Origin: Pseudomonas fluorescens | GTDB taxonomy: Bacteria > Pseudomonadota > Gammaproteobacteria > Pseudomonadales > Pseudomonadaceae | Assembly (NCBI RefSeq): GCF_002837185.1 | Contig: NZ_KZ478021.1 | Coordinates: forward strand, 1-56,392 | Direction: 5' to 3' | DNA: 56,392 nt | Shown here: positions 49,446-56,392 of the stretch, in pieces | Layout: the number at the start of each line of letters is the position of its first letter | Position numbering within the stretch: the first letter of the stretch is position 1 | Position numbers and translations under genes: made by a program | The notes under the pieces: generated by a model | Told to the model about the DNA's origin: nothing | Seen by the model: only the letters and a program-made list of their open reading frames with translations | Database searches by the model: none

Positions 49446-50258
49446 ATGCCTGTCGCCGTGATTGATGGACAACCGCTGCACTATATCGACCAGGGCACCG
49501 GCCCGGTCGTCTTGTTAGGTTCGAGCTACCTGTGGGACCGCGACATGTGGGCACCCCAGATCGAAGCGCTGTCGCAGCAATACCGTGTGATCGTCCCTGA
49601 ACTATGGGGCCATGGCGAGTCGGGCACACTGCCCGCAACCACCCGCTCCCTTGACGACCTGGCACGTCAGCACCTGGCGCTGCTGGTCCACTTGGACATC
49701 CCGCAGATCAACCTGGTGGGCCTGTCGGTCGGCGGCATGTGGGGCGCCCGCCTCGCCTTGCTGGCACCTGAGCGCATCAACAGCCTCGTGCTGATGGACA
49801 CCTACCTCGGCGCCGAGCCGCACGCCACGCGCGAGTACTACTTCTCGCTGTTCAAAATGATTGAAGACGCCGGCGCCATTCCTGAACCGTTGCTGGACGT
49901 GATCGCGCCGATCTTCTTCCGCCCGCAAATCGACCGCGAATCAGCGCTGTATCAGGACTTTCGCCAATCGCTGCAGGACTTTTCCCGGGAACGCCTGCTG
50001 GACAGCGTGGTGCCCCTGGGCCGCTTGATCTTCAGCCGCGAAGACATCCTCGATCAGCTTCCTCGCCTGGATTGCGATACAACCCTGGTCATGTGCGGCG
50101 AACAGGACAAGCCTCGCCCACCCGCAGAAGCCGAGGAAATGGCCGAACTGATCGGCTGCGCCCTGACCTTGATCCCCGACGCCGGGCACATCTCCAGCCG
50201 GGAGAATCCGGAGTTCGTCAATGAAGCGCTGCTGACATTCCTCGCCAACAACGCCTGA
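49446..50258 (+). CDS. Alpha/beta-fold hydrolase
   Basis: A soluble hydrolase of 270 residues without signal peptide. The nucleophile elbow is GLSVGG (about 97-102), the acid probably lies in MCGEQDKP, and the catalytic His is in PDAGHISSREN. The early LLGSSYLWDRDMW segment provides the oxyanion region. It resembles 3-oxoadipate enol-lactonase and haloperoxidase-like esterases, but the substrate is unknown. It is monocistronic and convergent with a chemoreceptor gene, with a hairpin between them. Confidence 0.88.
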   Translation: MPVAVIDGQPLHYIDQGTGPVVLLGSSYLWDRDMWAPQIEALSQQYRVIVPELWGHGESGTLPATTRSLDDLARQHLALLVHLDIPQINLVGLSVGGMWGARLALLAPERINSLVLMDTYLGAEPHATREYYFSLFKMIEDAGAIPEPLLDVIAPIFFRPQIDRESALYQDFRQSLQDFSRERLLDSVVPLGRLIFSREDILDQLPRLDCDTTLVMCGEQDKPRPPAEAEEMAELIGCALTLIPDAGHISSRENPEFVNEALLTFLANNA

Positions 50259-50267
50259 CCCCCTCCC

Positions 50268-50300
50268 CCTCTGATCGCAGCGACCGGCTGCGATCAGAGG
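50268..50300. terminator. Hairpin between convergent hydrolase and chemoreceptor genes
   Basis: CCTCTGATCGCAG (50268-50280) and CTGCGATCAGAGG (50288-50300) are perfect 13-bp inverted repeats. No T-run follows, and the right arm includes the last codons of the chemoreceptor gene, so it may act as a shared 3' stabiliser or weak terminator. Confidence 0.55.
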
Positions 50301-52261
50301 CGGAAGTGCCCCACCATGCCCCTGAGCTCCGCGCCCAACTGCGCCAGCTGGATGCTCGACGCGGCGTTGCCTTGCATGCTCAACGCCGACTGATCGGCAC
50401 TCGCCCGGATGCTGGTGACGCTGCGGTTGATCTCTTCGGCCACCGAGCTTTGCTCTTCGGCTGCTGCGGCAATCTGCTGGTTCATCTGCTGGATCAATGA
50501 CACCGCCGCGGCAATGCTGCCCAAGGCGCTTTCGGTTTCCAACGCATCACTGACCGCCAGTTTAACCAGCTCGCCACTGTGCTGAATCTGCTGCACCGAC
50601 GACTGCGCCGCACTGCGCAAGCTGCTGACCAGACGTTCGATTTCCTCGGTCGATTGCTGGGTGCGCTTGGCCAGGGCCCGCACCTCGTCGGCGACCACCG
50701 CAAAGCCGCGTCCTTGCTCGCCTGCGCGGGCCGCTTCAATCGCGGCGTTCAGGGCAAGCAGGTTGGTTTGCTCAGCGACGCTCTTGATCACATTCAACAC
50801 CGCGCCGATGTTCTGGATCTCCGCGCTGAGGCTCTCGATACTGGCACTGGCACTGTTGCTGGAGGTGGCCAGCAATTCGATGCGCTGCAAGCTCGTGCGC
50901 ACCACCTGCTGGCCACTGTCGACCTTGTCATCCGCCGTCTGCGCCGCTTGCGCGGCCTCTTCGGCGTTACGTGCCACGTCGTGCACCGTGGCGGTCATCT
51001 GGTTCATTGCCGTAGCCACCTGCTCGGTCTCCTCCTTCTGGCTGCTGACCTCGATGTTGGTCTGCTCGGTCACGCTGGACAACGAATGCGCCGAACTGGC
51101 CAGTTGCTCGATACCCGCCTGCAACCCGCTGACCATATGGCTCAGGCCGTTGCCCATCTGCTGCATCGCCTGCATCAACTGGCCGATTTCATCGCGGCGG
51201 CTGACCTCCATGCGCCCAGTCAGGTCACCGGAGGCAATCTGCTGCGCCACGGCGATTACCCTGCGCAGCGGCGCCACGATCAAGCGGGTAATCCCCCATG
51301 CCGCCATCAGCCCCACCAGCAACGCCAGGGCAGATGAACCGATGATGAGCCGCGCGCTGTTGGCCAATTGCGCCTGCATCGACTGGTCTTCGGTGTCATA
51401 GGCCTGGTTGACCCGGCTGACCACCTGATCGGCGCGATCATGCAACTGTTGGTAAACCACTTTTTCCTGTGCCAGCAGGCCGGTGTATTCGCCAAGCTTT
51501 TCGCTGAACGACGCGATATGCCCGGACACTTCATTCAGCACGGTCTGGTAACCGGGGTCCTTGACCGAGGTTTTCAGTTGCTCGGCCTGAGCCAGCGCCT
51601 GGTCGGCCTGTTCGATCCTGCCCTGCCCGGCCTCGTCCGCATCGGCCTTGCGGCTCTGATCCAGGCGCAACCGCGCTTCGTTCATCGCCTGCAGCATCAA
51701 CCGCGCCACCTGGCTCACCTGCCCCGCCTGCTCGATAAACTCGGCACCTTCCTTGCCCTGGCTTTCCTTCAGGGCATAGGCGCCGTCGTCCGCCAGGCCG
51801 GCCTGCAACACATCGAGATTATTGGCCACGCTGGACACCGACCAACTGGCCATTTCCAGGGCCAGGTCCTTGGCCTGGGTCAGTTCGACAAACTCGTCGA
51901 ACGCCTTGCGGTAGGCGGCCAGGGCTTGCTCCACCTCGGTCATGACCGGCACGTTGGCGGCGGACTGGGCCTTGAGGCTGACCGCCAGCGCAGTCAGTGC
52001 GTCGACACGCTCATGCAGGGCATCCACCGATTTGGGATCGGCGTGCAAGGCATAATCCTGTTCGATCAGGCGCACCTTGAGCAGGTCACTGTTGAGCGAA
52101 GACATACGCTTGAGGCCTTCGAAGCGTTGACCAACGGTTTGCAGGGACCCTACGCCAATGGCCGCGACCAGTGCCGTCAGCAGCAGCACCAGGGTGAACC
52201 CCAAGCCCAGTTTTTTCGCCATACCGAGGTTGGCAAAACGTCGTTGCGCGCCCGAAATCAT
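50294..52261 (-). CDS. Methyl-accepting chemotaxis protein
   Basis: A transducer of 655 residues with membrane helices at about 15-37 and 305-327. The long periplasmic helical sensor domain between them is of the HBM/four-helix type by length. A HAMP domain (RRVIAVAQQIASGDLTGRMEV) follows, then the signalling domain with the conserved hairpin tip AEQTNLLALNAAIEAARAGEQGRGFAVVADEVRALA visible in pieces. The start is the ATG at 52261, preceded by GAGAGGA. A longer frame upstream adds 33 residues without membrane character. The likely ligand class is small organic acids, but this is a guess from domain size only. Confidence 0.93.
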   Translation of the reverse strand: MISGAQRRFANLGMAKKLGLGFTLVLLLTALVAAIGVGSLQTVGQRFEGLKRMSSLNSDLLKVRLIEQDYALHADPKSVDALHERVDALTALAVSLKAQSAANVPVMTEVEQALAAYRKAFDEFVELTQAKDLALEMASWSVSSVANNLDVLQAGLADDGAYALKESQGKEGAEFIEQAGQVSQVARLMLQAMNEARLRLDQSRKADADEAGQGRIEQADQALAQAEQLKTSVKDPGYQTVLNEVSGHIASFSEKLGEYTGLLAQEKVVYQQLHDRADQVVSRVNQAYDTEDQSMQAQLANSARLIIGSSALALLVGLMAAWGITRLIVAPLRRVIAVAQQIASGDLTGRMEVSRRDEIGQLMQAMQQMGNGLSHMVSGLQAGIEQLASSAHSLSSVTEQTNIEVSSQKEETEQVATAMNQMTATVHDVARNAEEAAQAAQTADDKVDSGQQVVRTSLQRIELLATSSNSASASIESLSAEIQNIGAVLNVIKSVAEQTNLLALNAAIEAARAGEQGRGFAVVADEVRALAKRTQQSTEEIERLVSSLRSAAQSSVQQIQHSGELVKLAVSDALETESALGSIAAAVSLIQQMNQQIAAAAEEQSSVAEEINRSVTSIRASADQSALSMQGNAASSIQLAQLGAELRGMVGHFRL

Positions 52262-52375
52262 TACACTTGAGTCCTCTCGCAATGGCAGATGCCATACACC
52301 CGCGTTACCAGCAGCGAGATTGGCAACCACGGGGCACTGAGCACAAGTCATCGGCGCCACAATAATGGCAAAAAG

Positions 52376-53788
52376 CTACACGCCCGTCGTTTTCAGAATG
52401 GTCGAGGTCGATCTGGCAGGCCCCAGGGCACGGAACAGCGCCAATGCGCGCTGATCCGCCGCATAGGCCACGTTGATGCGCAGCCACTCGCTGCATTCAC
52501 CCTTGGGGTTGAACAGCATTCCCGGCGCCAGCAACACTCCCAGCCTGCGGGCACACGCCTGCACACGCGAAGGGTTCTGCGCGCCAGGTCGCGCCCACAG
52601 GAACATGCCGCCGGCGGGGACCGCAAACACTTGCCATTCTTCATCCTCCAGCACCTGCAGGGTCGCGGCCATTTGCGTATTCAGACGCTTGCGCAGGCGC
52701 TGTACCCACTTGCGGTAGGTACCGTTGGCCAGCAAGGTCGCCACCATGGCTTCGGCAAAACGCGAAGTGCCAATGCCCGTCAGGGTCTTGAGATGCGTCA
52801 GTTGCGCGATGATCGCCGCACCGGCGCTCAGGTAGCCCACGCGCAAGGCACTGCTCAGCGTCTTGGAAAAACTGGAGACATAGATGACGCGGTCTTCATG
52901 GGGCAACGCCGACAGCCGCGTGCAACTGGCATGTTGCAGGTCGCCGTAGACGTCTTCCTCGATGATCAGGAAATCCCGGCTGCTGGCCAGCGCCAGCAAA
53001 CGCTCGGCCACCGCGCGGCACAGGCTGGTGCCGGTAGGGTTGTGATAGAGGCTGTTGATGAACAGGCATTTGGGGCGATGGCATTGCAGGTGTGCCTCCA
53101 GCACCTCGATGTCCGGGCCGCTGCGCGTGCGCGGCACTTCGAGCAAGGTGACGCCGTGAAAGGCCAATTGCCGATAGAGGTTGCCATACCCCGGCGTCTC
53201 GACCACCACCGTATCGCCCGCCTTGAGCAGGGTGCGTATAAGCAGGTCCAGGGCATGGCTGGCGCCGTGAGTCGTCAGGATGCACTCCAGGCTGCTGGGC
53301 ACATGGATCTGGGTCAGGCGCTTGAGCAATTGTTCACGCAGGGCCGGCAATCCCAGGGGCGTACTGTAGTTGAACAGGCCTGCGGTGTCGGTGCGGCTGA
53401 CTTCGCGGATTGCGTAGTTGATGTCATCGCTCTCGCGCCAGGCGTCCGGTAGCCAGCCACAGCCGAGTTTAAGCTCGCCCAAAGGGCCGTCGGTAAAGCT
53501 GCCCCACCCCAGTTCGGCGCCTTCGTGCCACGGGTTCTCCTGAACGGCCACGGGTTGTGCCACCACGAACCCGGCGCCGTTTTTCGAGGCTAACAGGCCC
53601 TGGGCCACCATCCGCTCGAAGGCCTCGATCACGCTGGACTGGCTCAGCAGGTTGTCGAGGGCCAATTGCCGGACGGACGGTAAGCGTGTGCCGGGGCTCA
53701 CCCCATTGTTGCGAATCCATCCCGCGACTGCGCTGATGATTTGCTGCACCACCGGTACTGGGGCTTGTCGATCAATCCCTAAATCCAT
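52376..53788 (-). CDS. MocR-type regulator (GntR HTH fused to aminotransferase fold)
   Basis: The protein has 470 residues. The N-terminal wHTH (about 8-75) includes VVQQIISAVAGWIRNNGVSPGTRLPSVRQLA. The aminotransferase domain (about 100-470) carries the PLP lysine Lys309 in VSSFSKTLSSALRVGYL and NSLYHNPTGTS. It resembles YdcR/PtsJ-like regulators. The nearest divergent gene is far downstream (54981, beyond the SDR gene), so its target is unclear; autoregulation through the AT-rich 53789-53990 interval is likely. Confidence 0.92.
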   Translation of the reverse strand: MDLGIDRQAPVPVVQQIISAVAGWIRNNGVSPGTRLPSVRQLALDNLLSQSSVIEAFERMVAQGLLASKNGAGFVVAQPVAVQENPWHEGAELGWGSFTDGPLGELKLGCGWLPDAWRESDDINYAIREVSRTDTAGLFNYSTPLGLPALREQLLKRLTQIHVPSSLECILTTHGASHALDLLIRTLLKAGDTVVVETPGYGNLYRQLAFHGVTLLEVPRTRSGPDIEVLEAHLQCHRPKCLFINSLYHNPTGTSLCRAVAERLLALASSRDFLIIEEDVYGDLQHASCTRLSALPHEDRVIYVSSFSKTLSSALRVGYLSAGAAIIAQLTHLKTLTGIGTSRFAEAMVATLLANGTYRKWVQRLRKRLNTQMAATLQVLEDEEWQVFAVPAGGMFLWARPGAQNPSRVQACARRLGVLLAPGMLFNPKGECSEWLRINVAYAADQRALALFRALGPARSTSTILKTTGV

Positions 53789-53990
53789 GAGCCACTCACT
53801 TCAACTGTTTGTTATTCAACCCAAACAGTTAAGCACAGAAGCTCAAAAAAACCCGGTCTTGATATTTATTAAATCATTGATTTTATTAGATTTTTTACCT
53901 AATGAAACACATTCAATCACGGCTTTTTGCCAGCTATGGAAACGCCCCACGGCATCCTATTCCTTTTCGATCAGGTTGCAGTGTGAAGTC

Positions 53991-54752
53991 TTAAATCGCC
54001 GTGGCACCGCCGTCCACCGCCAGGGCCTGGCCGGTGGTGAAGGCGGCGCCATCACTGCACAGATACAGCACAGCGCTGGCGATTTCCTCGACCTTGCCAA
54101 TGCGCCCGACCGGGTGCATCGCCGCCGCAAATTCGGCCTTGCGCGGGTCAGCTTCGTAGGCGCGTCGGAACATGTCGGTATCGATCACCGCCGGGCAAAC
54201 GGCGTTGACGCGGATTTTCTTTTTCGCGTACTCAATGGCTGCCGACTTCGTCAGGCCGATCACCGCATGCTTGGACGCCGCATAGATGCTCATTTTCGGC
54301 GCCGCGCCCAAACCCGCTACCGACGCCGTGTTGACGATGGCTCCCCCACCCTGGGCCAATAACAGCGGCAGTTGATGCTTCATGCACAACCACACACCTT
54401 TGACGTTGACCCCCATGATCGCATCGAACTCATCCAGCGTACCGTCGGCCAACTTGCCCTTCTCGATCTCGATCCCGGCATTGTTGAAGGCATAGTCCAG
54501 GCGGCCGTAGGCGGCCAGGGTCTGCACCATCAATTGCTGCACATCCGCCTCCAGGGTGACGTTGCAGCGCACAAACAACGCTTGGCCACCGGCTTGCTGA
54601 ATCAGCGCCACAGTGTCCTCGCCGCCCGCCACATCGAGGTCGGCCACCACCACTTTCAAGCCTTCGGCGGCAAACGCCAACGCACTGGCGCGACCAATAC
54701 CAGCGGCGCCGCCGGTCACCAGGGCGACCTGGCCGGAAAATGTCATGCTCAT
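53991..54752 (-). CDS. Short-chain dehydrogenase/reductase
   Basis: A classical SDR of 253 residues. The cofactor motif TGGAAGIG lies at 13-20, NNAG at 90-93, and the catalytic Tyr157 and Lys161 in YAASK. Asp38/Asp40 after the second strand favour NAD over NADP. The C-terminal GQALAVDGG is typical. The substrate is unknown. It is divergent from the CurA-like reductase gene across 228 bp. Confidence 0.92.
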   Translation of the reverse strand: MSMTFSGQVALVTGGAAGIGRASALAFAAEGLKVVVADLDVAGGEDTVALIQQAGGQALFVRCNVTLEADVQQLMVQTLAAYGRLDYAFNNAGIEIEKGKLADGTLDEFDAIMGVNVKGVWLCMKHQLPLLLAQGGGAIVNTASVAGLGAAPKMSIYAASKHAVIGLTKSAAIEYAKKKIRVNAVCPAVIDTDMFRRAYEADPRKAEFAAAMHPVGRIGKVEEIASAVLYLCSDGAAFTTGQALAVDGGATAI

Positions 54753-54980
54753 GGGAAATGTCCTGTGGGATTAATAGCCGTCGGGCGAGTCTAGCCAACG
54801 ATGGGAGCGCTGCGTCAGCACTATCAGAAGGCCGGTTGGTGCTGCATGAGTCCTGGTGATAAGGCCATAAGGGCGAGTATCAACCCTGTCTATCGGCAAG
54901 CATTCGCGTGGCTCGGATAACCTTGCTCGCGGGCCGTTCCTTGTCTATCACTGATACTTCATTTCTAAAGAGTTGCCGCC

Positions 54981-55988
54981 ATGACTGCCCAGACCAACCG
55001 CCAGTTCCTGCTTGCCAAACGCCCGGTCGGCGCGGCCACGCGGGACACCTTCACCTATCAGGAAGTCCCGGTCGGCACACCGCAGGACGGGCAGGTACTC
55101 GTGCGCAACGAGTACCTGTCCCTCGACCCCGCCATGCGCGGCTGGATGAATGAGGGCAAGTCCTACATTGCGCCCGTCGGCCTTGGCGACGTCATGCGCG
55201 CCTTGGGCGTGGGCAAGGTGATTGCCTCCAACCATCCGGACTTTGCGGTCGGCGACTACGTCAACGGCGCCTTGGGCGTGCAGGATTACTTCCTCGGCGA
55301 GCCACGCGGCTTCTACAAAGTCGATCCGACACTCGCGCCACTGCCCCGCTACCTGTCCGCGCTGGGCATGACCGGAATGACCGCCTACTTCGCGCTGCTG
55401 GACACCGGCGCACCCAAGCCGGGTGAGACCGTGGTGATTTCCGGCGCCGCCGGCGCGGTCGGCAGCATTGCCGGACAGATCGCCAAACTCAAGGGCTGCC
55501 GCGTGGTGGGCATCGCCGGGGGCGCCGACAAGTGCCAGTTCCTGGTGGACGAATTGGGCTTCGATGCGGCCATCGACTACAAACACGAAGACGTGCCCGC
55601 CGCCCTCAAGCGCGAGTGCCCCAAAGGCGTGGATGTGTATTTCGATAACGTTGGCGGCGAGATTCTCGACGCGGTGCTCAGTCGCCTGGCGCTGAAGGCT
55701 CGGGTGGTGATTTGCGGCGCCATCAGCCAGTACAACAACAAGGAAGCCGTGAAAGGCCCGGCCAACTATTTGTCGCTGCTGGTCAACCGCGCACGGATGG
55801 AAGGCTTTGTGGTGATGGATCACGCGGCGAACTTCGCCGCTGCCGGGCAGGAAATGGCCGGCTGGATGGCCCAGGGCAAGCTCAAGAGCAAGGAGGATAT
55901 CGTCGAGGGGTTGGAGACGTTCCCGGAAACGCTGATGAAGCTGTTCAACGGCGAGAACTTTGGCAAATTGGTGCTGAAGGTCAGCTGA
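54981..55988 (+). CDS. NADP-dependent MDR-family reductase (CurA/YncB-like)
   Basis: A zinc-independent medium-chain dehydrogenase/reductase of 335 residues. Features are the N-terminal NRQFLLAKRPVGAATRDTF, the LSLDPAMRGWM signature, the Rossmann segment VVISGAAGAVGSIAGQIAK (about 150-170) and the VYFDNVGGEILDAVL loop. This matches the curcumin/leukotriene B4-12-hydroxydehydrogenase-like double-bond reductases. It reduces an alpha,beta-unsaturated carbonyl with NADPH, but the natural substrate is unknown. AAGAGTTG precedes the ATG. It is followed by repeats, with no further gene to the end of the window. Confidence 0.93.
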   Translation: MTAQTNRQFLLAKRPVGAATRDTFTYQEVPVGTPQDGQVLVRNEYLSLDPAMRGWMNEGKSYIAPVGLGDVMRALGVGKVIASNHPDFAVGDYVNGALGVQDYFLGEPRGFYKVDPTLAPLPRYLSALGMTGMTAYFALLDTGAPKPGETVVISGAAGAVGSIAGQIAKLKGCRVVGIAGGADKCQFLVDELGFDAAIDYKHEDVPAALKRECPKGVDVYFDNVGGEILDAVLSRLALKARVVICGAISQYNNKEAVKGPANYLSLLVNRARMEGFVVMDHAANFAAAGQEMAGWMAQGKLKSKEDIVEGLETFPETLMKLFNGENFGKLVLKVS

Positions 55989-56004
55989 CACACCCCATTT
56001 ACCA

Positions 56005-56200
56005 CTGTGGGAGGGGCTTGTCCTAATGCCAATCAGTCTAGGCTTTTTGTAGGAGCGAGGGGGCGCCTAGCTCTTGCTCGCGAAAAACTCACAGGCACCG
56101 CGTCCATTCAGAAAGCACGCGTTATCGTTGACGTTTTTCGCGAGCAAGCTCGCTCCTACAGAGGGCAGCGTACGCTTAACTGACTGGCATTAAGCTTGCC
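56005..56200. repeat. Nested REP elements of two families
   Basis: An outer REP of the GTGGGAGGGGCTTG class (56008-56020, completed as AAGCTTGCCCCCAC at 56192-56205) is split. Inside it is an inverted repeat TAATGCCAATCAG (56024-56036) / CTGACTGGCATTA (56180-56192). Inside that lies a second REPIN of the TGTAGGAGCGAG class (56049-56160), whose left arm carries about 13 extra bases. Confidence 0.75.
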
Positions 56201-56205
56201 CCCAC

Positions 56206-56392
56206 ACCACTCCACGATGCGAAGCGAGCCGCTCTTGACCTTGATCTTAGGCGCCCCGTTAAACCACGCTGGCCGAACGCAGGCTTGAATCCGTGGGCAA
56301 CCCGGCAGGACGCCGGGTTAGCCGCCCCGCGCCATGGATGGCGCGTGGCGGCGGCCCACGGATTCAAGCCTGCGTTCGGGCACACCGAGCAT
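56206..56392. repeat. Multi-arm (cloverleaf-like) intergenic repeat, cut by the window end
   Basis: A 26-bp perfect inverted repeat (56273-56298 with 56354-56379) encloses two further hairpins, AACCCGGC/GCCGGGTT at 56299-56319 and GCCGCC..CGCGCC/GGCGCG..GGCGGC at 56321-56352. The whole can fold into a three-way junction. An open frame across it on the minus strand is not considered a gene. The element probably continues beyond 56392 with text like that at 45-180. Confidence 0.6.

Noticed and set aside
56176..56385. A 69-codon frame in the terminal repeat
   Set aside because: It lies wholly within a structured inverted repeat and has no ribosome-binding site. Such frames in dispersed repeats are often mis-annotated.

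Overview
The window is a 56.4 kb stretch of a fluorescent-type Pseudomonas chromosome (P. fluorescens group by inference). The grounds are high GC, many intergenic REP/REPIN palindromes of the GTGGGAGGGGGCTTG and TGTAGGAGCGAG classes, Pseudomonas-type tRNA blocks, and a gene order around fadE (ABC permease, ABC ATPase, GST, fadE, PA2817-like gene) that I recall from P. aeruginosa PA2811-PA2817. No rRNA, prophage, CRISPR or insertion sequence was seen.

Layout. 1-314: repeat-rich edge. 367-5214: FKBP lipoprotein isomerase, then a membrane-anchored RoxA-like di-haem cytochrome overlapping a membrane-anchored catalase-like haem protein, then a GNAT enzyme. 5407-9726: Lrp regulator divergent from acetylpolyamine-amidohydrolase-like, ornithine-cyclodeaminase-like and amino-acid permease genes, a likely amine/amino-acid catabolic module. 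9811-10449: tandemly duplicated tRNA-Val/tRNA-Asp blocks. 10560-13022: rdgC, a BASS transporter, and a guanidine-II (mini-ykkC) riboswitch in front of a Gdx/SugE guanidinium exporter.

13070-23796 (minus strand) is the most distinctive part: an eight-gene, tightly packed lipid-polyketide cluster. In transcription order it encodes an UndA-like non-haem iron oxygenase, a FabH-like ketosynthase, a fatty acyl-AMP ligase, an acyl desaturase, a free ACP, a cyclopropane-synthase-like methyltransferase, a crotonase-fold enzyme and a KS-AT-ACP-hydrolase polyketide synthase. The reading is that a free fatty acid is activated and loaded on the ACP, desaturated, extended and released, with methylation and oxidation tailoring. 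I do not recognise the product.

24052-38905 is mostly ordinary chromosome: an MFS/acyltransferase fusion, a TDT transporter, an MFS/TetR pair, the ABC-GST-fadE block, LysR, an AlaX-like editing protein, PhoD and a GNAT. 39094-44493 is a TonB system in an unusual order (exbD-tonB-receptor-exbB) ending in a secreted phospholipase-D-like gene. 44453-47714 holds a rare fusion of a ferredoxin reductase with an M24 peptidase-fold domain, divergent from a MocR regulator. 47745-48290: duplicated tRNA-Gly/tRNA-Glu blocks. 48558-55988: a membrane coiled-coil protein, a hydrolase, a chemoreceptor, a second MocR regulator, an SDR and a CurA-like reductase. 55989-56392: nested and cloverleaf-like repeats.

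Start sites were chosen from ribosome-binding sites and gene spacing. Functions rest on motifs read by eye; no database search or alignment was run.
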